A DNA stretch of 60,101 bases from Bacteroides fragilis (GCA_945889005.1 CAMDBI010000023.1:1-60101), one strand, 5' to 3'. Positions 26,164-37,721 are shown, counted from the first letter of the stretch. Notes: generated by a model not told the origin, from the sequence alone. Program-made: numbers and translations.

Positions 26164-28314
26164 ATGAAAATATTTTTATTTTTCATATTAACATTTTTTC
26201 TTATTCATTCTGTAAACTCGCAAAAAAGTGTTCCTCAGATTGTAAATGGTGTAATTGACTTAGAAAATTGGGATCTGAAAAATGATGGCTCTATTAAAAT
26301 TTCTGGCAATTGGCTTTTTTATAAAAATGTATTTCTTCAATCACCTAGCCAAGCCGATACAATGCCCTACTTTCATATTCAAGTGCCGGGTATTTGGAGC
26401 AAAATTGCCCAAATGGATAATACGGGTTACGGAACGTATCGTTTAAAGTTAATTATTCATCAAAACAAGCAATATCGATTGTCGTTTCGTATTAGGCTTA
26501 TTGGAGTGGCTTTCACTGCATTGGTCAATGGCAAGGAAATGTATTATAGTGGAAAGGTTTCGAATTCCAAAGAAGGCGAAATTCCATTTTTTAATCCGGG
26601 AATTTTAGAGTTTAATTCGGAGCACGATACTGTCGATTTAATGATAAGGGTATCGAACTTTCATCACTATAGGGGAGGTATTTGGCGACATATTTGGTTT
26701 GGTGAGGAAGATCAAATTAGAAAAGAAAAAAGTATTACCGATTTTTACGATTGGTTTTTGATCGGTTGTTTACTTATTATGGGTTTTTACCATGTGAGTC
26801 TATATTTGATTAGAAGAACAGAGGTGTCGAACTTGTTTTTTGGATTATTAACTTTATTATTTGTATTTCGAATTGGTGTAAACGACAATATGTTTTTTTC
26901 GATAATACTCGAATTACCATGGAATGCGATCATTTTTACAGAATATTTTACATTTTATTGTTTGCCTTTTATGGTTATACTTTTTATGAATGAGATTTTT
27001 TCCGATAAGCTTTTGAAAAAGCTCGTTTATATTAGTGCAGTCGTTGCAATCGTTTTTTTAATACCAGTTTTTGTTTCACAACCAATTTTCTATAGTCGTT
27101 TTCCAATTTATTATAGAGTTTATGTTTTTTTACTCTGTGTGATTTTAATTCCCATCTTGGTTAAAATGGTGTATAAGAAGAAGGAGGGAGCTTCGATTTT
27201 TTTAATAGGATTTTCGATTTTTGCTTTTTTTACAATTATAGATCTTCTTAGTCATAGCTATGTGATTTACACTAGGCAATATGCACCTTTTGGTGTTTTG
27301 ATTTTTAATTTTTCTCAGTCGTTTATACTCAATTTGCGTTTTGCCAAATCGTTCAAAAAGGTCGAAGAAATGGCTAATCAATTAGATTTTCAAAACAAAA
27401 ACCTCGAATTGATGGTCGATGAACGAACACGCGAAATTGAAATGCAAAAAGAAGATATTGCAATAAAGGTTAGAACTTTAAGAGTAGCATTCGAAGAAAT
27501 AAATGCACAACATAAAATTGTTCTTGACCAAAAAGAAGCTATTGAATTGTACAATAAAAACATCAATGCAGCTTTGCGTTACGCCTTCAATATTCAAAAG
27601 TCAATGTTACCTTCTGACGAAAATTTGAAAGACGTTTTAGGTGATTACTTTTTAATATACAAACCTAAAGATATTGTTAGTGGCGATTTTTATTGGGCAT
27701 CACAAAAAAATAAAATTAAATATATAGCAATTGCCGATTGTACAGGGCATGGTGTTCCGGGTGCTTTTATGAGTATTTTGGGTATAACCATTTTGACAGA
27801 AACTATCAATAGGTTTGCTTCAATAAATCCATCCGAAATGCTACATTGGTTGCAAACTGGACTCAAAAATCTTATTAAGAATCAGGAGTATGCAGGTGTA
27901 ACTCCCAAAGAAGGTATGGATATTATTTTTTGTGTGTTGGATACCAAAAATATGCAGCTATACTATGCGGGAGCTCGTATGAATATAATCTTAGTGCGTA
28001 ACAGTCAGATTGTTGAATTGCCTATCGAGCGATTGCCGATGGGTATTACCAATACTACAAAGAATTATAATACTAAATCTGTCAAAATCGAAAAAAACGA
28101 TATGGTATATATTTATACCGATGGTTTTACAGATCAGTTTGGTGGAGTTTTTGACAAAAAGTATTTAACAAAACGTTTATATAGCAATATATTAGAGGTT
28201 CATACAAACACAACTAATATACAAAAAACAACTCTTGAGAAAGCTATTTCATTATGGATGAAAGACCCTTCGAACCAGACCGACGATATAACTATACTTG
28301 GTATAAGAATTTAA
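26164..28314 (+). CDS. 7TMR-DISM receptor with SpoIIE/PP2C phosphatase domain
   Basis: A 716-residue membrane signalling protein. It has a signal peptide (1-19), an extracytoplasmic 7TMR-DISMED2-like beta-sandwich (about 30-190) and seven hydrophobic helices (about 200-400). A coiled coil (about 405-475) and a C-terminal SpoIIE-type PP2C phosphatase (about 490-716) follow. The metal-binding aspartates are visible in IVSGDFYWA, IADCTGHGVPGAFMSILG, YIYTDGFTDQFGG and DDITILGI. It resembles the phosphatases that control anti-anti-sigma or SiaC-type phosphoproteins; a SiaC homologue is encoded at 9021. It stands alone. Confidence 0.9.
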   Translation: MKIFLFFILTFFLIHSVNSQKSVPQIVNGVIDLENWDLKNDGSIKISGNWLFYKNVFLQSPSQADTMPYFHIQVPGIWSKIAQMDNTGYGTYRLKLIIHQNKQYRLSFRIRLIGVAFTALVNGKEMYYSGKVSNSKEGEIPFFNPGILEFNSEHDTVDLMIRVSNFHHYRGGIWRHIWFGEEDQIRKEKSITDFYDWFLIGCLLIMGFYHVSLYLIRRTEVSNLFFGLLTLLFVFRIGVNDNMFFSIILELPWNAIIFTEYFTFYCLPFMVILFMNEIFSDKLLKKLVYISAVVAIVFLIPVFVSQPIFYSRFPIYYRVYVFLLCVILIPILVKMVYKKKEGASIFLIGFSIFAFFTIIDLLSHSYVIYTRQYAPFGVLIFNFSQSFILNLRFAKSFKKVEEMANQLDFQNKNLELMVDERTREIEMQKEDIAIKVRTLRVAFEEINAQHKIVLDQKEAIELYNKNINAALRYAFNIQKSMLPSDENLKDVLGDYFLIYKPKDIVSGDFYWASQKNKIKYIAIADCTGHGVPGAFMSILGITILTETINRFASINPSEMLHWLQTGLKNLIKNQEYAGVTPKEGMDIIFCVLDTKNMQLYYAGARMNIILVRNSQIVELPIERLPMGITNTTKNYNTKSVKIEKNDMVYIYTDGFTDQFGGVFDKKYLTKRLYSNILEVHTNTTNIQKTTLEKAISLWMKDPSNQTDDITILGIRI

Positions 28315-28439
28315 TTAATCGTTTTTTATTGTTTGTTGATCAATAAATAAAGCACTATTATCATATAAAATAGTAATAGTCTAACATTAATCATTTTTTT
28401 TCGTATTATACATTTATCAAACCATTGATAGCTTATTAA

Positions 28440-31400
28440 ATGAAGCAAATTCTTTTTTTGATCATATTCATTAAATCTGTCCTTTCTGCTTATACACAGG
28501 AGGATACTATTCATTATATTTCACCATTCTATTTTAATAACAATTATTCTTCACCTAGTTCGTCCGGGCACTTTGATAAACTTTATGTCGTATTATCTAC
28601 CTTTGAAACGACTCCTTTTAATGTAAATATTTCAACAAAAGATGGTTCTTATGATTCAACAGTTTCAATATCAACAACTACTCCACAGTATTTAGATTTA
28701 GGATCTAAATATACTGCTGCTTTAATGGTTGACAGTACTCAACTAAATAAGCCATTAAGTAATGAAGGATTTGTTATTTCCGGTTCAAAAAAATTTTTTG
28801 TCAATATTTCAGAAAGTGCAAATAATCATGCAGAGATTATTACAACAAAAGGAAGAGTTGGGTTAGGAAAAGAATTCTATACCGGTCATCTTTATTCTGT
28901 ATTTGAAGGCACTGGACCCACAGATAATAAAAATAGATTAAGACATCATTTTATTTCATTTATTGCATCCGAGAACAATACTTTTGTAACAGTTTCAAAC
29001 CCAAGAGTTAATTTTGAAGGACATGCTACAAAAATTTTTACAGTTATACTCCAGGCAGGTCAATCATATGTGTTGGGATTTAATTTTTATAATAAAACAG
29101 CATACAACGATATTACTATCAATGATGTAAATGGTACACATATTACATCTAATAAACCCATTTCAGTAACTTCAGGAACATGGACAGGAGGGCGTAGTAG
29201 TAGTAACTCTAGAGATGTAGGAATTGATCAAATTGTACCGGTGGAAGTTAACGGTAATGAATATGTATTGTCAAGAGGTAAAGGAAATGATTTTATGGAA
29301 AATATTATTGTAGTTGCGACTCAACCGTTTACAAAAATATTTATTAATGGGTCGCTTACTGAATATGCAACTGTCGTAAATTCAGGAGATTATATTGTGG
29401 TGCCTGAAAGTCAATTTGATGAAAATGGAGATGTTAATGAAAATATTTACATAAAATCAGATAAATCAATATATGTTTATCAATCATTTGCTGGCTCTAC
29501 TAATGATGCTACACCCGGCTTAATAGCAGTTCCCAGACTTTCATGTAATGCTTCAAAACAAGTGCAAATATCTTTTGCAAATTTGTTGGCTAACCCAAGT
29601 TTAACCCTATCAACTCAATATGGTTCAATTGTAACTATAAATGGCAATGATACTATATCCGGAGAAAGAGCTGTGGCAGGTAATTCTGATTGGGTTACTT
29701 ATAATGTAAATAATACACAATTAGCCGGTTACAATCCGGGCCCGAATTGGAATTTTAAAATTGTATCTACAGGTGCTCTAAATGCAGCATTAATTGTAGA
29801 AAGTGCTCAAGTAGGCGGTGGTGGGTATTTTTCTGGTTTTGGAACTCAACCATCCATATCAGTTGCTCCAAATATTGTAGGACAAGGACTTTGCTCCGGA
29901 AATGCAAAGATTATTGCTACAGGTTTTGTCAATTACACTTGGTACAAAGATGGAAATACAATTCCCGGCTTGGTCAATGTCACAACGAATGAATATATTG
30001 CTTCTACTCCTGGTCGCTACAAAGTTGTAGGTGTAAACTCTTGTGGCAACTCATTTCCTTCGAACGAATTATTGATTTCCCCCTGTTTATCTGTTAATTC
30101 ATTAGTAACAGATGTTACAGAAACTGCCGGTGGTACTACTCAGACATTTACCATCAATCTTTCCAATGCATACTCCGAAGACGATGTTACTTTTAATTAT
30201 TCAACACAGTCTGTAACAGCTTCGTCTGGTTTAGATTATACTGCAACCAGCGGAATTGCTTCTATTGCAGCCGGTAGTACTAGTACCACCGTTACAGTGC
30301 CAGTTTTGGACGATGCTCTGGCCGAAGATAACGAAACCTATAAACTTATAATTTCGAGTCCTGTAAACGCGGTTATTAGTGATACTTCTGCTACTGCTGC
30401 CATTATCGACGATGGTGATCCAAAACCGGTTGTAAATATTAGTGCAGATAAATCTGTTTCAGAGGCAGGAGGTGTTCAAACCTATACACTAACGTTAGAC
30501 AGGCAAAGTGGTCAAACGATCACTGTTGATTATGCTATTTCAGATGTTACAACAACCCAGGGAAACGATTATTCAACGCCATACTCAGGTACGATTACTT
30601 TTGCTCCGTTGGAGACTTCCAAAACAATTTCTTTGAATGTTACCGACGACAATGTATACGAACCTGGTGCAGCCGAAACTTTGAATATCGCACTCTCAAA
30701 TTTGGTCAATGTAATTGCTGGGGCTAAAACTACAGCCTCTTGCTCAATATCTGACAACGATACCAAACCTCTAGTAACCATTACCCCAACCAACAACGAT
30801 GAAGGAGCATCGGTCAGTTTTACAATTGGGCTTAGCCACCCTTCGCAACAGACAGTTGCTTTTGACTATAATACTTCAGATGCTACTGCTACTTCACCTG
30901 CCGATTATACATCTATTTCAATTACCGGAGCTACCATTGCTGCTTATGCAACAAGTTCAACAATAACTGTTAGTACATTTGATGATGCCATTATCGAACC
31001 AAACGAAACATTTAATTTCAATGTTTCTAATTTAGTAAATGCCGAGTTTTCAGGAGGTCTAACATTCGGATCGGCTATCGGAACGATCATAGATAACGAA
31101 ACACCTCAGGTAAGTATCGATGATGCTTCAGGTTCGGAGGGCGGTTCCATTGTTTTTACAGTTCGTCTCAACCGAATCTTGGGGGGTGATGTTACTTTTA
31201 ACTATCAAACAGCCAATAATTCTGCAACTGCTCCGACCGATTATACAGCCATTTTACCAACAGCTGGTACTATAACTGCAGGGAATATTTCAACAACAAT
31301 TACTGTTAATACCATTGAAGATACCGACGAAGAAGGAAATGAAACTATATTGGTTTTACTTTCTGCTATTTCAGGTGCTACATTTGCCGACGATCAGGCT

Positions 31401-32627
31401 ACTGGAACCATTGTTGACGATGACAATACTCCAACAGCTGTAATTGACAATATTACTGTAACGGAAGATATTCCTTATTCCGGAAATCTATTTACAAACG
31501 ATGCTTTGGGCGATTTGCCAACAGGTATTTCGGCAAATACCAGCCCCTCTCATGGATCTTTATCTGCTGTAAATGTGAATACTGGAGCCTTTACTTATAC
31601 TCCAAATACAGATTACAATGGTACAGATGCTTTTACCTATACCATCAGAGATGTAGATAATGATGAATCTACAGCCACGGTCAATATTACAGTAAATAGT
31701 GCAAATGATGTTCCAGATGCGATAAATGATAATTATACAATTGCTGAAAATGGTACACTAAGTAATAATGTTAAAACAAATGACTTGGGAATGGGCGATG
31801 GAGGCATTACAGTTTCTTTGGTTTCCAATGTATCGCATGGTAGTTTAACTTTGAATAACGATGGAACATTTTCCTATACTCCGACAAGTCAGTATTTTGG
31901 TACAGACCAGTTTATTTATCAATTGAGCGACATCAATGGTGAAACAGACAATGCAACTGTTGTAATTACCATTAATTATTCGAACGATTCTGATCCGTTT
32001 GCTGTTGACGATACTTATGGAGTGCTCCCAAACTCAAACAATAATATTTTGAATTTATATGCAAACGATACCGATGCCGATGGTAATAGCACTCTGGATC
32101 TCAATAGTATCAATATAATTAGTGGACCAAGTCACGGAACATATACATTGCCGGGCAATGGTACTATTGTTTATACCCCCACTGCTGCTTATTCTGGATC
32201 CGATATGATTGCCTATAAAATTAGTGACAATGGTGGTCGAAGTTCAAATACAGCATCGGCAAACATTACAATCGAAACTGCTACAATTGGACTTACATCG
32301 AATGCTTTTGCTATATGTTCAACAACAGGAACTGCATTGGTAACAGCTTCTTACACGAATTCTTTGGCAATCACTTATCCGGTTACAGTTATTTATCAAA
32401 TCGCAGGTGAAGGATCGACCCGTCAAATAACAACCAATAATGGTGATATGAATTTACTGGCTGCAACAAATTTTAGCAACCAAACGGCCCTAAATACTTC
32501 AAAGGAAGTAACGCTGGTATCGGCAACAGACAACAATTCAGTATTATTAACTATTTCGGGAACAACTATGGCAACAATTACCATTACACCCGAGCCATTT
32601 TTGAACAATATAACACAAAACCCATAA
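28440..32627 (+). CDS. Large secreted multidomain protein (IgGFc-binding-N, Calx-beta, cadherin-like repeats)
   Basis: A 1395-residue exported protein. The signal peptide is residues 1-20, then an IgGFc-binding-protein N-terminal-like domain (about 25-470, with HHFISFIASENNTFVTVS) and a short Ig-like domain (about 480-545). Four Calx-beta domains (about 549-996) follow, each ending in an acidic IIDDGD/SISDND/IIDNE/IVDDDN calcium-type motif. Three tandem-95/cadherin-like repeats (about 997-1280) have FTYTPNTDYNGTDAFTYTI-type cores. There is no T9SS sorting domain: the protein stops at an inter-domain linker (TPEPFLNNI). It is the first of four adjacent secreted genes and is probably a calcium-stabilised surface or matrix protein. 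Confidence 0.85.
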   Translation: MKQILFLIIFIKSVLSAYTQEDTIHYISPFYFNNNYSSPSSSGHFDKLYVVLSTFETTPFNVNISTKDGSYDSTVSISTTTPQYLDLGSKYTAALMVDSTQLNKPLSNEGFVISGSKKFFVNISESANNHAEIITTKGRVGLGKEFYTGHLYSVFEGTGPTDNKNRLRHHFISFIASENNTFVTVSNPRVNFEGHATKIFTVILQAGQSYVLGFNFYNKTAYNDITINDVNGTHITSNKPISVTSGTWTGGRSSSNSRDVGIDQIVPVEVNGNEYVLSRGKGNDFMENIIVVATQPFTKIFINGSLTEYATVVNSGDYIVVPESQFDENGDVNENIYIKSDKSIYVYQSFAGSTNDATPGLIAVPRLSCNASKQVQISFANLLANPSLTLSTQYGSIVTINGNDTISGERAVAGNSDWVTYNVNNTQLAGYNPGPNWNFKIVSTGALNAALIVESAQVGGGGYFSGFGTQPSISVAPNIVGQGLCSGNAKIIATGFVNYTWYKDGNTIPGLVNVTTNEYIASTPGRYKVVGVNSCGNSFPSNELLISPCLSVNSLVTDVTETAGGTTQTFTINLSNAYSEDDVTFNYSTQSVTASSGLDYTATSGIASIAAGSTSTTVTVPVLDDALAEDNETYKLIISSPVNAVISDTSATAAIIDDGDPKPVVNISADKSVSEAGGVQTYTLTLDRQSGQTITVDYAISDVTTTQGNDYSTPYSGTITFAPLETSKTISLNVTDDNVYEPGAAETLNIALSNLVNVIAGAKTTASCSISDNDTKPLVTITPTNNDEGASVSFTIGLSHPSQQTVAFDYNTSDATATSPADYTSISITGATIAAYATSSTITVSTFDDAIIEPNETFNFNVSNLVNAEFSGGLTFGSAIGTIIDNETPQVSIDDASGSEGGSIVFTVRLNRILGGDVTFNYQTANNSATAPTDYTAILPTAGTITAGNISTTITVNTIEDTDEEGNETILVLLSAISGATFADDQATGTIVDDDNTPTAVIDNITVTEDIPYSGNLFTNDALGDLPTGISANTSPSHGSLSAVNVNTGAFTYTPNTDYNGTDAFTYTIRDVDNDESTATVNITVNSANDVPDAINDNYTIAENGTLSNNVKTNDLGMGDGGITVSLVSNVSHGSLTLNNDGTFSYTPTSQYFGTDQFIYQLSDINGETDNATVVITINYSNDSDPFAVDDTYGVLPNSNNNILNLYANDTDADGNSTLDLNSINIISGPSHGTYTLPGNGTIVYTPTAAYSGSDMIAYKISDNGGRSSNTASANITIETATIGLTSNAFAICSTTGTALVTASYTNSLAITYPVTVIYQIAGEGSTRQITTNNGDMNLLAATNFSNQTALNTSKEVTLVSATDNNSVLLTISGTTMATITITPEPFLNNITQNP

Positions 32628-32679
32628 TATGAAAAAAATAGATATAAAAAATATTACTAAACATTTAAAATTCAAGATT

Positions 32680-33360
32680 ATGAAAAACAATTTATACTTC
32701 AGACTTTTGGCAATTGTAATAGTTGCCATGCTGGCAGTTCAAACGTATGCACAAGTTAGTTTTCAAGTTGTACAAGGCGAAACAAAAACATATACCGCCA
32801 ATATCAACTCGACTGGTCACCCGGCTGCAGGTATTACTTTTAGTTGGTCTTTAACCGCTGGAACAAACCCATTTACTGATTCAGGTGCTGCAACACAATC
32901 GGTAACATGGAGTGGAGCTGTGGGTACAGGTTATCAAATTACTGTTACGCCATCGTATGGAGGCTGTCCGTTTTCTTCTCAAGCTAAAACAGCTAATATC
33001 GAGATACTTCCTACCACATTAGATATAGCTTGGACTGCTGCTATTTATACAAGTTGTTCCAATACAGCAATTGTTGTCGCTGTGCAGTCTAGTGGCTTTA
33101 ACTTTACTACCGGAAACACTTACGATATTGAATTGTCGGTCGATGGTGCTGCTGCTGCTGCATACCCTGTTACATATACAAATGGTACAACAAATGGAAC
33201 CATAAGTGTAACTATCGCAAATACAACTGCCGCAGATACTACACCAAGCTTGGAGATTAGTAATATTAGGATTAATGGTGGCGCATGGCAAGCCAAATCA
33301 CATTCTCGTACAGTTACAGTTACACCTGAACCAGTTCTTGATAATATTACTTCAAACTAA
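32680..33360 (+). CDS. Secreted Ig/PKD-like protein, second gene of the surface cluster
   Basis: A 226-residue exported protein. The ATG at 32680 is chosen because it begins a good signal peptide (MKNNLYFRLLAIVIVAMLAV, cleaved near YAQ); the in-frame ATG at 32629 would put 17 charged residues ahead of it. The mature part has a PKD/Ig-like domain (about 25-110, GITFSWSLTAG and QSVTWSGAVGTGYQITVTP) and a second beta-rich domain with two cysteines. It ends TVTVTPEPVLDNITSN, closely matching the end of the preceding protein. No sorting domain. Function unknown. Confidence 0.8.
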   Translation: MKNNLYFRLLAIVIVAMLAVQTYAQVSFQVVQGETKTYTANINSTGHPAAGITFSWSLTAGTNPFTDSGAATQSVTWSGAVGTGYQITVTPSYGGCPFSSQAKTANIEILPTTLDIAWTAAIYTSCSNTAIVVAVQSSGFNFTTGNTYDIELSVDGAAAAAYPVTYTNGTTNGTISVTIANTTAADTTPSLEISNIRINGGAWQAKSHSRTVTVTPEPVLDNITSN

Positions 33361-33408
33361 AATATTAAATGTTAACAATATTTTTATAATCACTTAAATA
33401 ACAATAAA

Positions 33409-34083
33409 ATGAAAACTAAAATTACATTATCAATCATTATTAGTGTGTTGTCACTAATTGGAATGAAGGCTCAAACTCCAGTTTTAGAGGTTTTTGCCAC
33501 AGACGATCCTCGAACTCTTACAACTAGCGTTATAAGTGGTCCTGCTTCTACTATTAATTGGGAGGAAACATCTGACCCTAATTCAATTGTAACACTTTCT
33601 ACACTTATAGGAGGCACTACGGTTGCAACATTTAATGCTTTAGCTACTGTAAATCAAGAAGCCACTATTAGTGTGTCTGCAACTCCAAATACAACTAGCT
33701 GTTCAAGTGATGCTAAACTTCTTATAATCCGAATAAAAGATCCGGGAAGTATAACCAATTCAGCTTCTATTACCTCTTTGGCTAAAACTATTTGCGAGGC
33801 TTCTGCGCCCGGAAATTTCACAATTTCCTTCAATAATAATGTTACGTCATATAAGTACTATATCGACGAAGATAATAGTGGCGTTATGGATGGAACAGAG
33901 ACACTTCAAACAGAAGTTGTTGCCAATACAAACTCTGCTACTTTAAATATTGCAACTACCCTTAGTGCAAATGCTTCACTGAGGATTGTTTCGGTTACCG
34001 GTAGTGCAATTACATCGCCATCTTCAGAGAACCAACTTGTTACTGTAAACCCAAAACCGGTTATCAGCGATATTCAGTTCTAG
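33409..34083 (+). CDS. Secreted beta-rich protein, third gene of the surface cluster
   Basis: A 224-residue exported protein with a signal peptide (MKTKITLSIIISVLSLIGMK, cleaved after KAQ), Ser/Thr-rich beta-sandwich-like sequence and no T9SS sorting domain. It includes a possible calcium-loop stretch, YIDEDNSGVMDGTE (about 148-161), and two cysteines. It ends LVTVNPKPVISDIQF, the same linker-type ending as the two preceding proteins. It follows the second gene by 48 bp, and a 200-bp gap separates it from the fourth. Function unknown. Confidence 0.78.
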   Translation: MKTKITLSIIISVLSLIGMKAQTPVLEVFATDDPRTLTTSVISGPASTINWEETSDPNSIVTLSTLIGGTTVATFNALATVNQEATISVSATPNTTSCSSDAKLLIIRIKDPGSITNSASITSLAKTICEASAPGNFTISFNNNVTSYKYYIDEDNSGVMDGTETLQTEVVANTNSATLNIATTLSANASLRIVSVTGSAITSPSSENQLVTVNPKPVISDIQF

Positions 34084-34284
34084 TTTGAAGTTTTTATAAT
34101 TAATATCAAAAGGTATTAAATTTAATCATTGCGTAAGTCTTTTATTTACTGTGTTTTATAAAACAATATATTGTAAAATATCTAAATATCAGAAACTATG
34201 TTATTGATTGTATTAATAATCTTGAAAATTACCCGATTGTAAACCTCGGGAAAAAGGTTTATTATAATTAATCAATTTATTATT

Positions 34285-35301
34285 TTGCGACAACGCGCTT
34301 ACATAGTATTCATTTTATTGTTAACAATTTGTCTCCAGGTGGCTGGTCAGAGGGAACAAACCCTTATGGCCGGCACCAAGGGAGCCAAATATTGGGTAAC
34401 AGGCACTCCAGGTATGAAATTCTTCTGGACAGTGCAAGGGGGTACTATAGTTAAAGGTGCAAACGATTCGGCAATTTATATCAATTGGGCAAATGTGCCA
34501 GGCATATATCAACTATCGGTATATGGCGAAACTCCACTTGGGTGTATATCTGTTGTAAAAGAACTTAATGTAAATCTTACCAATAGCAATATTCCTTCGC
34601 TCGATTCTGTGGTTTATATCTGCGAAGGCGATAGTTTTACATACGATGCTGGTCCGGGTTATATTTCGTACGAATGGAACGATGGATCTAAAGGTCGTTT
34701 TCTCAATGTTAAAAAAGAAGGACGTGTAATCGTTGCTGTAAGCGATTCGCTTGGCAATACAAACTCAGCTTCTTCAGATTTAATTGTAATACCACGACCC
34801 AAAATTAACTTAGGAGCAGATACTTTCCTTTGTACAAATAACGATATTATACTCGATGCCGGCAATTTTGCAAAATTATTCGATTGGTCAACTGGCGAAA
34901 AAACACAAATTATTACATTGAAACCGCCAACGCTCGTGAAATATGAAGTATGGGTGGTAGGTAAAGACTCGTTTGGATGCCAGACGTCCGACACTTTTAG
35001 AATTTATACCTGTAAAAATAAGTTATTTTCGAAAGGCATACCTTCGGCTATCACTCCAAACAACGATGGAGTAAACGATTGTTGGGAAATTCCCGACATA
35101 GAAAAATATACAAAATGTTCCATTGAAGTATACGACAGGTGGGGGCGTATGGTATATTATACCAAAAATGGATATAATAAAAAATGGTGTGGTCTCGATT
35201 TGTCTGGAAATATATTACTTACTGATGCATATTTCTACATTATCGATCTCAATGTCGGTAAAAGTGACCCTATTGTGGGTTCTATTACAATCTTAAGATA
35301 A
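34285..35301 (+). CDS. T9SS type B sorting-domain protein (gliding-motility-associated C-terminal domain)
   Basis: A 338-residue exported protein and the only cluster member with a T9SS signal. Signal peptide 1-21 (MRQRAYIVFILLLTICLQVA), PKD-like domain (about 25-110), two further beta domains with cysteine pairs, then the type B (CHU_C) sorting domain. The latter starts SAITPNNDGVNDCWEIPDIE and continues IEVYDRWGRMVYYTKNGY to the end. The start is TTG at 34285: an in-frame stop lies 15 codons upstream and no ATG intervenes. It is presumably exported through the T9SS and attached to the cell surface, perhaps carrying the other three proteins. Confidence 0.85.
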   Translation: MRQRAYIVFILLLTICLQVAGQREQTLMAGTKGAKYWVTGTPGMKFFWTVQGGTIVKGANDSAIYINWANVPGIYQLSVYGETPLGCISVVKELNVNLTNSNIPSLDSVVYICEGDSFTYDAGPGYISYEWNDGSKGRFLNVKKEGRVIVAVSDSLGNTNSASSDLIVIPRPKINLGADTFLCTNNDIILDAGNFAKLFDWSTGEKTQIITLKPPTLVKYEVWVVGKDSFGCQTSDTFRIYTCKNKLFSKGIPSAITPNNDGVNDCWEIPDIEKYTKCSIEVYDRWGRMVYYTKNGYNKKWCGLDLSGNILLTDAYFYIIDLNVGKSDPIVGSITILR

Positions 35302-35364
35302 ACTTTCTACTTCATACATAAATTCAAATTTTCATCTTTTAAAACAAATACGTAAAGACTTTGT

Positions 35365-35372
35365 TACTTTTG
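35365..35372 (+). promoter_or_regulatory. -7 box of a probable metY promoter
   Basis: TACTTTTG matches TAnnTTTG; the -33 region (TTTT/TTTA) is weak. Transcription near 35377 leaves a leader of about 66 nt before the ATG at 35443 and argues against the in-frame GTG at 35377 as start. No riboswitch was recognised. Confidence 0.4.
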
Positions 35373-35373
35373 A

Positions 35374-36711
<1,338 letters not shown>

Positions 36712-36714
36712 TGT

Positions 36715-36785
36715 GAAAATGACAAATGTGAAAATTATTTTGTTTTTTTTATATTTACGCATTTGCATTTTTTCACATTTGCAAA
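36715..36785. repeat. CACATTT-type repeat between metY and metA
   Basis: ATGTGAAAATGACAAATGTG at the left and GCATTTTTTCACATTTGC at the right form an imperfect inverted pair filling the metY-metA gap. A hairpin is possible in the transcript. Confidence 0.55.
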
Positions 36786-36800
36786 CTTAATTTTTTTTTT

Positions 36801-37721
36801 ATGCCAATCAATGTTCCCGACAAGTTGCCAGCTATTGAGGTGTTGCGCAACGAGAATGTATTTGTTATGAACGAATCTGCTGCCAGTCATCAGGATATTC
36901 GTCCATTAAAGATCGTGATTCTGAACCTAATGCCTGTAAAGCAAACTACAGAAACGCATTTGTTACGTATGCTTGCCAATTCTCCTTTGCAAATTGAAGT
37001 TGAGTTGCTTCACATCGAATCGCATGTTTCGAAAAATACACCTATGGAACATCTCGAGACTTTTTACAAAGGCTTTAATAACATAAAGAAAAACAAATAT
37101 GATGGTTTGATTATAACCGGTGCACCCATTGAACATTTGGAGTTCGAGCAGGTTAGTTATTGGAAAGAAATGCAAGAAATTCTCGAATGGTCAAACACGA
37201 ATGTTACTGCAAGTTTATTTATATGCTGGGCATCGCAGGCAGCTTTGTATCATTTTTACGGCGTTCCAAAGTATATGTTGCCATCTAAAATGTTTGGAAT
37301 TTTCCCTCATACGGTAAATAATTCAAAGTTCCCCTTAGTGCGAGGTTTCGACGATGTTTATATGGCGCCTCATTCGCGACATACCGAGGTTCGACGCAGC
37401 GACATTGAAAAGGTGCGAGATCTTGAAATTATTTCAGAATCGGAAGAGGCTGGTATATATATTGTTGTATCTAAAACAGGTCGACGAATTTTTGTAACTG
37501 GCCATTCGGAATACGACCCCGATACGCTAAAAACTGAATTTTTGCGCGATATGAATAAGGGGATGCAAGTTGAAGTGCCAAAAAATTATTTTCCTAACAA
37601 TGACCCCAATAAAGCTCCAAAGGTAACATGGAAAGGTCATGCAAATCTGCTTTTTAGCAATTGGCTCAATTATTTTGTTTACCAAAATACGCCTTACGAT
37701 ATTAATGCATCTAGAGATTAA
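36801..37721 (+). CDS. metA: Homoserine O-acetyltransferase (MetA family)
   Basis: A 306-residue MetA. The acyl-enzyme cysteine is C142 in [17 protein letters not shown], the catalytic His and Glu are in [12 protein letters not shown]. The residue that sets acyl-CoA choice, position 111, is Glu ([11 protein letters not shown]), not the Gly of E. coli MetA. Glu111 indicates acetyl-CoA, so despite MetA family names the product should be O-acetylhomoserine, the substrate of metY just upstream. Probably co-transcribed with metY. Number of residues and motif spacing match the family exactly. Confidence 0.93.
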   Translation: MPINVPDKLPAIEVLRNENVFVMNESAASHQDIRPLKIVILNLMPVKQTTETHLLRMLANSPLQIEVELLHIESHVSKNTPMEHLETFYKGFNNIKKNKYDGLIITGAPIEHLEFEQVSYWKEMQEILEWSNTNVTASLFICWASQAALYHFYGVPKYMLPSKMFGIFPHTVNNSKFPLVRGFDDVYMAPHSRHTEVRRSDIEKVRDLEIISESEEAGIYIVVSKTGRRIFVTGHSEYDPDTLKTEFLRDMNKGMQVEVPKNYFPNNDPNKAPKVTWKGHANLLFSNWLNYFVYQNTPYDINASRD

